A stretch of DNA of 64,000 bases from Dipteris shenzhenensis (GCA_047967505.1 CM106538.1), one strand, 5' to 3'; shown: positions 44,301-55,306, counted from the first letter of the stretch. Numbers and translations: made by a program. The notes: generated by a model from the sequence alone, not told the origin.

Positions 44301-44575
44301 AGGCATTTGATAGACCCCTTGCTTTGCAAAAACCCACACTCATATTTTATTTTATCCAAAGGAATTACACTTGTTGGTGGTAACGTACTTCATGATGATG
44401 GTACTCTATTGCCTTTTCCTTTGGTGGCCAGACAATATGGATTGGGGATGCATTATCAACCCCTTTGGTACTATCTTTCTAAGATATGCTTTATTCCTTT
44501 TTTTTGGTACCCAGGTTGGAGCTTATGTATCCCTTATTGATTGGTCCTTCGTCAGGGTTCTTCTACCCTAACTTG
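41390..44575 (+). pseudogene. LINE-E ORF2 relic: endonuclease and RT
   Basis: Decayed ORF2. Endonuclease (41420-42220): EFASIYAPQSSHRRALIWED, CGDFNNAP (41782 on), LVDLWTKL, AKLDHWYI and LDHAPLWLRF. RT (42600-43800): SQGWDGLTVEFF, FANWRPITLMPVSYTMIAKM, SFIPCSRHITNNI, QLGIAKAFD, and AYATDSFF (about 43486), where the AYADD catalytic motif has lost its first Asp. LNFQKPKLLPL, RHLGYPLGW and a C-terminal region running to PFFWYPGWSLC follow. There are many in-frame stops. The family differs from LINE-B in that it has no C-terminal finger I can see. Confidence 0.8.
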
Positions 44576-44893
44576 CATTAATTCACCCAAAATGTTTTTT
44601 AATTTTAAAAAACCCCCAAAACACAAATTTATTGATTTAAAATGAATCCAATGAAATTTCCTATTTTATTCATACAAATAACTTTTATTTGCACGAGTAG
44701 AGTTATTCGTATGGATGAAAGCTTATTCGTACAAATAATCTTTATATTTGTTAAAAATGATAAGTTTTTTGGTCTTTTTTTTTCGAGCGATACAGCTACC
44801 TCCTTTCCATGTGCCATCCTGACATCCTACCTACTAGTACTCTTGCGCATCACATTCAGGTAATTAAAAAAAAAAATTTGTTTATCCTCAGGT
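44576..44893. other. AT-rich flank with inverted 20-mer (left arm)
   Basis: TTTATTCATACAAATAACTT at 44665-44684 is the exact reverse complement of 51012-51031. A second near-palindrome TTATTCGTACAAATAA lies at 44723-44738. No coding signal. Confidence 0.55.
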
Positions 44894-45515
44894 GGCACCC
44901 ATCTCTCTCCGAGAGTTGTGGTTGCAATTTGAGTTTTTTATTTAATGGAATTTAGTTTTTTTCCCTTGAATCTGGCACTCATCTGTCTTTGAGAGATGTG
45001 TGTTTCAGTTTTAGTTGTCTATTTAATATATATGCATGTTTAGATAGGTTTAATCTTAGTTTGGCACTCATCTCTCTTTGAGAGTTGTGTGTTGTAGTAG
45101 TCTGAGTTGTATGTTTGTATTTATAATATGTTTGCATGTTTAGATTGGGTTTACTCTTAGTCCGGCATTCATCTCTCTCTTGAGAGTTATGTGATGCACT
45201 CTGAGGTGTATGTTCCTACTACATAATATGTTTGCATGTTTAGACAGGTTTGCAACTTAGTTTGGCACTCATCTCTCTAATGAGAGTTGTGAGATGTAGT
45301 CTGAGCCTTATGTTTAGATATTGTTTTTACCTCAGTCTGTAACTGATCTCTCTAAGAGAGTTGTGTAATGCACTCTCAGTTTTGTGTTTTGGGTTGTTTT
45401 CAGTTCAAGCTAGCACTCAGCTCTCTATTGAGAGTTGTATGATGTAGCTTGCATCTGTACAAATGCTTAGTTTAGCACTTAACTCTCTCTTGAAAGTTGT
45501 ATGATGTAGCCTAAG
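44894..45515. repeat. Eight-unit degenerate array of CTCTC/GAGAG hairpins
   Basis: Each unit holds GGCACTCATCTCTCT, a 1-4 base centre, and GAGAGTTGTG. Units lie at about 44894, 44974, 45063, 45164, 45264, 45339, 45412 and 45474 (periods about 60-100). Spacers are similar (GCATGTTTAGA, TATGTTTG), but the hairpin part is the best kept. No coding sequence. Confidence 0.8.
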
Positions 45516-45739
45516 TTTAGGGTTATTTGCATGTGTTTATCCTAACAATCATAGAAGCGTGATGCAATTTGACATGATATATAGACATTTGCACAAACTT
45601 CTAGTGTAGTATTTGAATCCCTTAGTAGCTGTGCATTGCAGTACTAGTTTATTGTTTGTTGATTGTGTTGGTATACAGGCATTGAATCTGATTTTGAATT
45701 TTGTGTTGTATTTTGCACGATCCTAATGAAATAAAGTGT

Positions 45740-46600
45740 TATATATATTTCAAGTTCTATCATGAGTGTAGAGGAAGGCATCACACACATGAATGAAGAG
45801 CCCCCCAAGACATGCCAAACGTGCTCATGGGTTTTATGCCTCAAGAGGAAGATTTGGATGAGCAACTAAATCATGCACAGGCATAAGCGATCCTCAATAG
45901 AGAGAGCTTCTTGGAAAGGAATCTCTTGGACAGTTCATGGAACACATTGTTTCTTTGATTCAAAAATGGATGCAATAGGTGCCCATAAGCAAAGCTTGTG
46001 GACCTGAGACACCAAAACCTTGCTTATATTCTACTACATCGCTTTATTGAGGTAGAAGAGAACATGCCCAACAATCATTAGATCCAACATATTGCACCAA
46101 CGTGTTGATTGGATAGATAAACATCATCTATTAGGAATGAGAAAGGGACAACTAGCTGAGCGAAAGAGGGCAAGATTTGAGAACAGAGAGGTAGTGTCAT
46201 AGAGACCTCATGTGCTAACTCCACAGGCACACAGTGATCTGATTGATTTGGCCATAACTGGCCTATCTCTCCATCAACATGGCATCACCTTTGAAGATTT
46301 GCAGGCTCATTACATACCAGGTTAAAGAGATAGAGGCCCTACAAGCAAACATCGAGAGATTGGAAGCTGAGCTCACTACATACAGAGTAGATTTTGGAGA
46401 TATAGACACAAACGAGGCATTTGAATCATTCAATGTTGCTTCATTGATTAACTTAAAGAGTCAAGATGCATCACCTAGCATCCAAGGAACTTTAGATAGC
46501 CAAGATGGAATGCCAAGCACCTTGCAAAGCATGTTCTTTGAGAAACATTGTATTGAAATCTTCAACCATTGTATTAAATTTTTGGTTGTAATGTAAATAT
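45740..46600 (+). pseudogene. Unidentified coding relic with coiled coil
   Basis: One + frame reads DWIDKHHLLGMRKGQLAERK and then TPQAHSDLIDLAITGLSLHQ, HGITFEDLQAHYIPG. After a frame change, an ATG-started 105-codon frame (46279-46596) contains VKEIEALQANIERLEAELTT, a clear coiled-coil stretch. It reads like decayed protein rather than noise, but I recognise no family. It lies between the hairpin array and the hAT transposase on the opposite strand, so it could be a second transposon gene. Confidence 0.35.
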
Positions 46601-46728
46601 AGTCTTTCAAATATAGTAGATATCAATGTAAATGTAGTAAATATCATTGTATTTACTTTTTGGTTGCAATATAAATATCATGTTGAATATAGTCTTTCAA
46701 ATAGATGTAATGTGACATTTACTATTTT

Positions 46729-47156
46729 CATGGCATCTTTGAAATCTCAAACTCTCTATGGGAACATGAAAATGCAAAATTATATTTTAGTTTCAAATGC
46801 ATATACTTTGAGTTTTAAATTGTATACTATCTCTACCTGTATGTCTCTTGATCATGCATGATCCAATGAGCAATTATAAATCTCCAACTCATGTAAAATG
46901 GCATGACATAGCCATAGTTAATTAAAATTTGGCATCAACTTGCATGGCATCTTTGAAATCTCAAACTCTCTACAGGAACATGAAAATGCAACATTATATT
47001 TTAGTTTCAAATGTGTATACTTTGAGTTTTAAATTCATATACTATCTCTACCTGTATGTCTCTTGATCATGCATGATCTAATGAGCAATTATAACCTCTA
47101 GCTCGTGTAAAATGGCATGACATAGCCATAGTTAATTAAAATTTGGCATCAACTAA
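46729..47156. repeat. Tandem duplication, 214 bp period
   Basis: CATGGCATCTTTGAAATCTC starts at 46729 and 46943. The copies are the same length and differ at a modest number of positions, mostly C/T or G/A, ending in TTTGGCATCAACT. Confidence 0.9.
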
Positions 47157-47679
47157 GTGAAATAGTACATAGTACACTTGCAAATTTGAGATAACAAAGG
47201 AATTGCAATTCAAGGTACATGGAGTGACAAGATGGATAAGAGCATATGCGCTATTAGTCTCACTGAATATATTCGCACCAACTCCTCATATGCAACAGAA
47301 TTCGATACAAACATTATACTCTTCAGTCAATTGTCATATTCGTATGCATGGTAATGCAAGATATGTACAGAGTTAGGATGGATATGAGCATATGCACTCT
47401 TTACTTAACATATTCTTGTATCCATTTGCATGCATCAAAACATGAGTGTGAGTATATTCTCATACCCATCACCTCGCATGCGCTGAAATTCTCAAATCCA
47501 TCCCTTTGCATGCATGTAGGAATCACATTATAAATTGCAGTTAGCATATGTATGATATTATCAGTCTCTTCCATGTCACAATTGTCATTGAATAGCTCAA
47601 ACTCATCCTCTTCCTCACTGAAGGTGCCCTCAACAGCAACTTCTGTAGTTGATTGCTCACTGATTCTCAAAGCATTCAA

Positions 47680-49530
47680 TTCACTTTTTGCCCTGGCTGC
47701 AATATTCAACCCTTTCAATAGCCTCGAGTTTCCAAAATAATAAACCAAGTCATTAGATCTTGATGTTTTTCCTTGATTGCATCTCTTTGAATGGATGAAA
47801 TTGTATGCACTTCAGTTTCACTCACATGCAGTAGATGATGTAGCAATAGAGAACACACCTGTGGCAACATGCTGCAACTCTAATATCTCTACACCACATA
47901 CCTTCCACCAAGTAGGTGTAGCAGTGGTCTTGATAGCATCAAGGTGCCAAGGATCTCCAAATGAACCTTCATGGTTCATGTATTTTACTCTTTGCTGGTA
48001 GCTAATCTACCTTCTTCTCCCAAGAGCAATGTTCTACAAACATCTCAAAAGTTATTTATGACTTCTAGATTTTGAGATCGGACATGCATCTGATATTGTG
48101 GATGTAGTCCAAATGCAACTCCATGCAAAGGGCTGTACATCTGCTTCCATCTCTTATCAGCCAATTGTATGAGCTATTACTTCTCCTTGGCTGAGAAGCA
48201 CATGGAATCTTTAACCAACCATCCCCATAACAAAGGAATCTGCATCAACTATCCTTAACAAAACCCCAAATGGCTCTACACCTTGTTTTGTTCTTTCAAC
48301 GTTTCTCCAAACCTGACTATACAAGGTGTCCATTTTTGTTGCCAGGTGGTTCATCCATCGTATGTCTACTGCAACAGTCTCAAGTAAAGCCTACAAGCAC
48401 AAGAAAAGATGTGGCAAATCTAGTCTGACAGAATTGCTATAGCTATTTCATTGAGTGATCTCTAAATATACCATGCAAGTACTGATGTTGTTTTATGAAA
48501 TTAACTAGCATGTTAGCATCTTGTAGCATTGGCTGTACAAATGACAATATTCCAATATATTTCAACAAAAAATTGAGAGTATGAGCACCACATGGCACCC
48601 ATGTCATCGTGGGATATTTTTTCATGATCATCTCACCTACAGTCTTATAATTTGCCATGTTGCTTATTACTAATGCAATAACATTATCGCTACCACTAGT
48701 CTTAGTGATTGCTCTTTCATACACTTTATAAATGTATGGCAATTTTTTTTCTTTTAGAGAAGTATCAATACTCTCTAAAAACATCGTTTCCTTTGTGGTA
48801 ATACACATTACATTTATTAAGGGCTTGGCTTGCTTGTCGTCCACCCATCAAAAGCAACAATACCTCCATATGTTGGAATAAAATCTAGAATCACTTTTTT
48901 AATGCACTTTGCTACAGTTTCTTTTTACTTTGTCGAGATGGAACGCTATCATTTTATCATAATCTGGCAAGACAAATCCTGGTCTTGTGCATGACTTTAA
49001 TGCACTACAAAACGTCTTGTCTCTTATGACTTTGAATGCAATGACATTCTTTATGAACACTGCCATCCATATCAAATGCTCTTTAAGAGCATGTTGCCTT
49101 TGGGAACCATCCTCCATGGATGTTTGTCATGGCTTTTTCCTCTTTTTACCCTAACTCATATCCAAGGCATCATGCTGCACATGTGATCCATGGATGTTTG
49201 TTATGGTTTTTTTCTCTTTTTACTGTGACTCATATTCAGGGCATCATGTTGCATCCTCTGATGCATCTCCCATATTAGAAGGCTCTCCCACTTCCTCATT
49301 TTCATCAACCTTACTGCTCATCACCGCCCGCAAAAACACTTTTGGCACTTCTTATTAAAGTATGATCAGTTGCTCCCTTTATCTTTTCTAGATATGACTT
49401 ACATAAGGGAAATACATAGGATAGAGGACATGTACAAGCTTCAACATATGTGCCAATCCCTAAGAGATGTTGCTTGATGCAAGTAGAGCTTCTAGTAAAC
49501 TTATGCCCACAAGATTTACACTGTAAGTAC
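47680..49530 (-). pseudogene. hAT-family transposase relic
   Basis: The - strand carries the three hAT parts in order. (1) A BED-type zinc finger near 49520-49420: CKSCGHKFTRSSTCIKQHL. (2) The DUF659 catalytic region at 48850-48440: KPLINVMCITTKETMFLESI and VIALVISNMANYKTVGEMIM, then YPTMTWVPCGAHTLNFLLKY. Here the family's usual VTDNAANY Asp is replaced (ISNMANY). (3) The C-terminal dimerisation region at about 47960-47690: ATPTWWKVCGVEILELQHVA, then NDLVYYFGNSRLLKG. Frame changes and stops between them may partly be introns. Such enzymes cut and rejoin element ends to leave 8-bp duplications. The copy is inactive. Confidence 0.85.
49114..49281 (-). repeat. In-frame 84-bp tandem duplication in the hAT gene
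   Basis: CCATGGATGTTTGT-x-ATGG begins at 49114 and 49198. In the transposase frame it encodes QHDAL-x-MS-x-x-KKRKK twice, doubling a basic, nuclear-localisation-like patch. Confidence 0.75.
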
Positions 49531-49839
49531 GAGACTCAGGCATGCACTTTTTATATTTTTGTACAGTATGACTAGATTTTACCATGCACCATACTTAAGA
49601 GTAACAAACCAAAACATACGTTTCAAGGATATTAATAGAAATTATTATGCTTTAATTCATTAACTATTCATAAAGCATACATATTTAAATGCACATGTAA
49701 AAAAGTAATTGGATAAAATATTGTACAACCAATAAAAAAAATAAAAGTATTATTTCAAGAGAGTATAAGAATGTAAATAATAACATATACATTCAAAGTA
49801 TAAGAATATTAGAAAAACACTCAAAGTATATTAAATTCT

Positions 49840-50480
49840 TTAACATACATCTATTCATTCACATATTGTTGAAAAGATAGGGAATATTCATTCAAAAGTA
49901 AGTGTAAGAATGTTATTACTTCAAATATCTCTATTCATTCACATACTTTTGAAAGAATAGAGAATACTCATTCATCCACATTCAATTGAAAGAATATGTA
50001 TTTATTCTTTCAATTGCAAGTGTCAGATGAGGGCGGGGGGGGGGGAGTTAATTGGGTTTGGGGAAAATGTGTGGCTAGCCACTAGCTATGTTTTTGTAGG
50101 ATAAAAAACTCGCAAGGAAAAAACTTGCAGAGTTCCAAGCCCCGACTGCAAATAGTGCCACATTCATTCACGTATAATTCAAAGAATAAATATATTCTTG
50201 CAAGAGTAAGTGTAAGAATGTAACATTGGCAAATACAAAAATGGAAATTCTGAAGCATTCATTTACATACTATTGGAAGAATAAAAAATATTCATGCAAA
50301 ATTATGTGTAAGAATGTTTACTTAACGTTCATTCACATAAAATTGAAAGAACACATATGTCTTCTTTCAATAATTAAGAGTGCATATTTCAAATAGTTAT
50401 GCATTCATTCACATACAATTACTAGAAGAATACAAAATCTTCATTCAAAAGTAAGTATAAGAATGCACTAAGAACTCAAA
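49840..50480. repeat. Six-unit array of CATTCATTCACATAC / GTGTAAGAATG dyads
   Basis: Units begin with TTCATTCACATA-like sequence near 49850, 49934, 50163, 50254, 50323 and 50401. They continue through TTGAAAGAATA and ATTCATTCAAAAGTAAG to TGTAAGAATG, which is roughly the inverse of the start. A G-rich interruption lies at about 50030-50050. Confidence 0.7.
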
Positions 50481-50870
50481 TGAGATTCTAAGAAGTCTAT
50501 CAAATTAAAAAAATTCAAATGGGGAGGTCCTAAGAACTCTATCAAGTACTATTCAATAATTAGCCTATCTGAGAGATCTTAAGAACTCAAATGAGATCCT
50601 AAGAACTCTACCAATATACAAAAATAAACTATTCACACTGGAGATATTTGAATCTCTAATGAGATTCATAGAACTCACACAAACTTGACACACAAACAAG
50701 AACAAAAATCACATCACACAAGAGATCTAAGAGTCTATAGAGACACTTAGAACTCACACAGACAATAAACAAATTCCATCACATTTCACAAAAGAGATCT
50801 AAGAGTCTATAGAGACCCTTAGAACTCACACAAATGATAAACTGATTCCATTTTAGTTTAGACCTTCAAG
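50460..50870. repeat. Array of AAGAACTC / GAGATC-TAAG units
   Basis: Repeated TAAGAACTCAAATGAGAT blocks grade into AGAGATCTAAGAGTCTATAG-AGAC-CTTAGAACTCACACA, present twice at about 50721 and 50797. It adjoins the preceding array and looks like subterminal repeat DNA of a transposon. Confidence 0.6.
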
Positions 50871-50999
50871 ATTTCTTGCTAAAGAAACCTTATGAGCCTT
50901 CCTTGTTTTCCCCCCTTTTCAATCTCTTCTCCTTGGCTAGAGAACCAAGCGTGAGATAAACACATGAGAGTCGCTTGTTAGCTTATAATAACCCAAACT

Positions 51000-51095
51000 A
51001 TTTGTATGGATAAGTTATTTGTATGAATAAAGTTTATCTGTATGAATACTTATTCATATGAGAATAAAATTTATTTGTATGAATATAAATGGATG
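51000..51095. repeat. Cluster of TTATTTGTATGAATAA palindromes (right arm)
   Basis: AAGTTATTTGTATGAATAAA at 51012-51031 is the inverted copy of 44665-44684. Near-copies follow at 51033-51049 and 51071-51086. Together with the left arm they bracket about 6.4 kb around the hAT gene. Confidence 0.6.
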
Positions 51096-51193
51096 ACATG
51101 GCAAATCACCATCAAAATGTGATGTAGTTACAATTTCTAGCCTAATTTTTCATCCTTATGTATTATTTGGTCCGAATTCTTGAATTTTTTGAA

Positions 51194-51410
51194 TCAGAAA
51201 TTTGATTTTTTATACTTATCTTCTACCCACCCATTATGCCTGGCTAATATCTTAGGTCGATTTACATAGGGTTTTGATGCTGCCTCCTTGGATATTGCAT
51301 CATGCAAATCAGCTTTATTTTTTAAGTTGTAATGCCAAATGGTTGAGTAAAAGATTGTAGCAGCTCTAGTCATGCAAACTTTCACTTCATCATCAATAGG
51401 CTTTTCTATA
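51194..51410 (-). pseudogene. Possible hAT N-terminal fragment
   Basis: The - strand reads KVCMTRAATIFYSTIWHYNL then KNKADLHDAISKEAASKPYV, which fits the hAT stretch between BED finger and catalytic core (A-x-FFY...N...DAI...Y). The frame then runs to a TGA at 51194. It lies outside the arm at 51000-51095, so it would be a second, separate copy. The match is loose. Confidence 0.35.
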
Positions 51411-51419
51411 GTGAGTGAT

Positions 51420-51918
51420 GTTTGGTGTTATTACTTTTGGCCAACTCTTAGCACATAAACATATTGCTCCTATTCTATGCCACATATGTTTGGCTCCAAG
51501 GGAGACCTTGCTCCAACTTTTTTGGAATTGTCCTATCACCTATGATTTCTTGCTATTTCTTCAGTAGCACTTCTAGGCTTGCTTTCCAATTTCTTCCTTT
51601 GGAAAGCTTATTTGGATCTTTGGCATTCACCCATGGTGAGCAGAGTTTGGTCTATTTTTCATGTGGGTTCTATATTAGGCACTCTAGACTCTATGGAAAG
51701 ACAAGAACCACAGAGTCTTTTGAGAGCGTACTTCTTCCATGTTCTAATATTTTTGGATGTTACTCAATCTTTTTATGATTGCCTGGCTGTTTGTTAGATA
51801 GATTACACTGTCTACTTGTCCTACAATAAAATTTTTTGATCTTGGATTTGTCTGTCGATCCCCACTTTAGGGAAGCCTCTTTTTAATAGAAGATACATGG
51901 ATTTCACTAAAAAAAAGT
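51420..51918 (+). pseudogene. LINE-D C-terminus (zf-RVT) and 3' end
   Basis: The + strand reads LCHICLAPRETLLQLFWNCP, the C-x-x-C...F-x-x-CP finger of LINE ORF2 with His replaced by Gln. Then come WKDKNHRVF and the 3' UTR ending ATACATGGATTTCACTAAAAAAAA at about 51917. It is the same family as 37975-38570. The AC/GT microsatellites start shortly after the A tail. Confidence 0.65.
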
Positions 51919-51974
51919 GTGTTTGTGTGCATATAATACATATTACACACACACTTCTTTTTTTTGGGTGAGCA

Positions 51975-51975
51975 T

Positions 51976-52049
<74 letters not shown>

Positions 52050-52057
52050 TGTATGTG

Positions 52058-52121
<64 letters not shown>

Positions 52122-52125
52122 AGTA
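51975..52125. repeat. (CA)n-(TG)n inverted microsatellite
   Basis: About 68 bases of CA, a TATG stretch, then about 45 bases of TG, so the two tracts are mutually complementary. A further CA tract lies at 52236-52281. Frames translated from it are artefacts. Confidence 0.95.
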
Positions 52126-52199
52126 TGTTACAATATGTATGTATGTATGTATTCATTTATATGTATACATACACAGACACATACATACATGTATACTTT

Positions 52200-52232
52200 T
52201 TTTCAAGGGGGTGAAATCCATGTATGTTTAAA

Positions 52233-52240
<8 letters not shown>
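52200..52240 (-). mobile_element. Minimal LINE-D 3' end on the - strand
   Basis: Read on -, it gives CTTTAAACATACATGGATTTCACCCCCTTGAAAAAAAG in substance, the same terminal motif as the + copies, facing the copy that ends at 51917. Confidence 0.5.
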
Positions 52241-52281
<41 letters not shown>

Positions 52282-52283
<2 letters not shown>

Positions 52284-52509
52284 ACTAATCCCTTCCTCCA
52301 TTAGGTTTTTGCCACTTGCTCATTAGAGCTCCCCTCAACAACTCCGCTTAATTTCCCTAATTTCTTTTTCCTCAAACTCCCTTATTCTCCCCTTAATTTC
52401 TCCCTAATTTCCCTTAAAAAAAAATAAAATTCCCTAATATTTACCTTCTTTTCTTTGTTATTTTTAATAATTTCTCCTATTACCTTTTTTCCTTAATCCC
52501 CCTTTATTT
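52282..52509. other. Pyrimidine-rich filler, no gene
   Basis: Repeated CCCTAATTTC/CCTTAATTTC words; nothing coding seen. Confidence 0.4.
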
Positions 52510-53990
52510 TTCGAGTTGTGTAGCAAAACTATTGTGCTCTTGGATGATAATATGAGGGATAAGGTGCAATTAAAAAAGTCGCCTGCAACTCTATCCAATG
52601 TGTTCCATACGGGCAACAAAATTAGTATAGGTGAGTCCAAGGAGGCAACTCTGCTAGCTAAGGGTGTGAACATAGAGGAAGTAGCCATGAACCTACTGAA
52701 TCAAGTGGCTTAATAGCTTAATGGGGGCTTGGGCAGAGATGGGTCCAGTAATCCACACTTGTTCCCGAGATAAGACAATGTGTGGTGTGGGATATGCATG
52801 GGCAACTACCCTACAAATGATTTCCCTTTCCTTTGGGCTAGGCCAATGCTCTACTATGCTCACTATGCTAGATGGAGAGACCCCAAGACTTCTCAATGTC
52901 GATTTCCCAATACTATGCCATCATCCATGTACCAATAGAGGCAACTGTTGTCCTTGCCTACACCACAAACTAGTACAACCAGGGCCAACTAGTTATACAT
53001 GGATCCTCTCAGCCAACCAAGGGCCACCTAGGGTTCAAAACCTACCACTACCACCACTTGTTCTAGGACCGCATCCCCCGCCACCACGGATTGCTCCCAT
53101 AAATCAGGTTATTATTGAATAACCATTGAGTGAGTGGGAGGATCTTGGCTATGCCATTCTGCAATCTAGTCCCTTGCCATATGAAAGTCCTATATATTAG
53201 GCCAGCCGGGTAAGCTATTACATCATGTAGGATGAACAATATATTTTGGTATATCGAACTACTTCCACGATGCTACAAGCTAGAGATATGAACACTGTGA
53301 ATTGCAGACCACCTATCCAATGTTACACTTGCCAAGGCCCACACAGTGCAAGTGAATGTCCTTATAAGGTAACTACCACTCAGCCTATAGCTTGTTATAA
53401 GTTCCAGGGACTCCACTTCCTTAAAGATTGTTCCTACAAGGATGATCAACCCTTGCTTGGAACATTTGCCATTAACCTGAATGCTCCATTGTGTTTAGTT
53501 TGTGGAGTATACAAGGATTGCCCCATGAGAAGAGCACCCAAAACAACCCCTGATCCTAAAATCAGCATTAATTTACTGTGAATATTGAGAGAGGCCAAGT
53601 TTTGTTAAATGTGATTACGAGGGCCCAAGCCAGGAGCCATGAGCAAGGAACTTTGAAAACAAGCCAAGAGGGAAAAAGCAGCCACATCTTAGTCCAAAGG
53701 TAAAGGCCGTGCGACTGCAATCAAAGTAGGGAAGGACTTTGATCAAGTTATCCTTCATAGTGGCTCAAATTGAAGAGACTGCTATGTCTCCACATCCACA
53801 TCTTTAGGACTCGCCCAGGTGACCTTGGATCCTATAGCACTATGGCCTAAGGAAAAGAATAGGGTAAGTGAGACATAGCCACATAGATGCGACTTAAGTA
53901 TATTCAGCCATAATGAATACCCTAACCTTATGACTCAAAGGCAATGCCTTGTAGAGGCACAACAATTTGTAATCCATGGGCTGATTTAAA
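52510..53990 (+). pseudogene. Gag/protease relic with three knuckle-like motifs
   Basis: The + strand shows protein-like frames separated by stops. A Pro-rich linker PPLVLGPHPPPPRIAPI is followed by CYTCQGPHSASECPYK, a CCHC knuckle one residue short. Then come CYKFQGLHFLKDCSYK (second Cys lost) and CLVCGVYKDCP (His lost). About 150 codons on, DFDQVILHSGSN resembles a retroviral-type aspartic protease site with the catalytic Asp changed to His. The gag-knuckle-protease order fits a Ty3/gypsy-like element, but the capsid is not recognisable. No LTR is found. Confidence 0.5.
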
Positions 53991-54059
53991 TTGAGGGGTA
54001 GCACTGTAAGAAAATAATACAACGTCTGTGCTCAACAGATAACAGGATCTCGTATGCAA

Positions 54060-55306
54060 GAGAGAAAACAAGATAGTATGGAGAATAAGTATGCATATCA
54101 TCTGATTAAGCAGAATGTGCAAGATTTCATGCTAGGATAGCTCAACATCATCAAGACATCAAAAGAAGCATGGGATATGTTTGCAGCTCTCTACGAGTCT
54201 AAGAACACTTCCAGGATTCTCACACTAAGAAACCAAATCAACTAGAGTTTTCACAACAGCAGCTAAACCGGCCATGCTTACGTACTCCGGATCAAAGACT
54301 ACAACAATCAACTCATTGCAGCAGTAGGAGAGACCATGAATCCAGCAAAAATGGTTCAAGTCATCTTGAATGGACTAGGAGAGGGATACGAGAATCTAGT
54401 CCAAAGTATTGCCATCCAACGGCAAATTCTCACACTGGAAGAACTTCAGTCAGTCTTACTTGGTGAAGAACTCAGGATTCAAGCCATTCATGCACGCAAA
54501 GGTCATTCTAATGATCAGGCATTCACAGCTTCAGACAGAAGCAAAGGCAGAGGTAGATCATTCCAGAGAAGTGGTCATCATCCGCAACAAAGTCATCAAT
54601 AAAGTTAGCATCAGCATCATCCTCAGCAACATCAGAATCATCAAAGAGGAAATCATTCCAATCGAGGAAGATTCCAAGGACAAGGGAATGCATCCACCAA
54701 TGTGTCAAACATCCAGTGCAATTACTGTCATAAGTTTGGACACAATGAAAGAGATTGCCACAAGAAGCAGTACGACCAAGGCGGTCAATCTAGTAGTAAT
54801 CAAGGGAATTTCCGTGGAAGAGGAAATCATCATGGTGAACATTCTAGTCACAATCATTTTGCAAATGAACATGGGAATATGTTTCTTGCAAATGAGGAAA
54901 TTCAAAAAACTGATACAGTGTACCTAGACACTAATTGCAATCCAAAAGAGGATTTCAGCTATCAAGTTGACCAAGCAGATCAAGATCCTTGGTACATCGA
55001 CAATGATGCATCATCTCATATGACAAATCATCAGGAATGGTTCACAGAGTTGAAACCATTAGAAGGTCAAAAGAATGTCATCTACACAGCAGCAGAGATA
55101 ATACACCAAATCAAGTTCAAGGGACATACATTATCCCTATGAACAATTTCACTGGTATGAAAGGATTGGTGAAAGATGTACTCTATATTCCAAAGCTCAG
55201 CAACAATAACCTCTTGTCAGTAGGTCAAATGGCAGAACACAACTATCGAGTCATCTGTGATGGAGATGACTGCACTATCAGAGATAAATCCAGAAGATTA
55301 TATGCC
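54060..55306 (+). pseudogene. Outer copia: gag and protease
   Basis: Left part of a copia element interrupted at 55306 by the inner copia. Gag: KTSKEAWDMFAALYESKNTS, then VQVILNGLGEGYENLVQSIA, LTLEELQSVLLGEELRIQ, a Gln/His/Asn-rich segment and the knuckle CNYCHKFGHNERDC (54719-54760). Protease: DPWYIDNDASSHMTNHQEWF, where DNDA replaces the catalytic DSGA. VLYIPKLSNNNLLSVGQMAE then leads towards the integrase. The N-terminal 50 or so residues are missing, with stops and frame changes throughout. It resumes at 60844. Confidence 0.85.
55302..55306. other. Target-site duplication ATGCC (left)
   Basis: ATGCC here and at 60839-60843 flank the inner copia. The outer copia reading resumes exactly after the right copy. 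Confidence 0.8.

Noticed and set aside
44894-50870. Repeat arrays as a CRISPR-like system
   Set aside because: Units are of uneven length, spacers are homologous to each other, there are no cas genes, and the context is a plant genome.
51820-52330. Open frames rich in His-Thr or Cys-Val
   Set aside because: Microsatellite translations.
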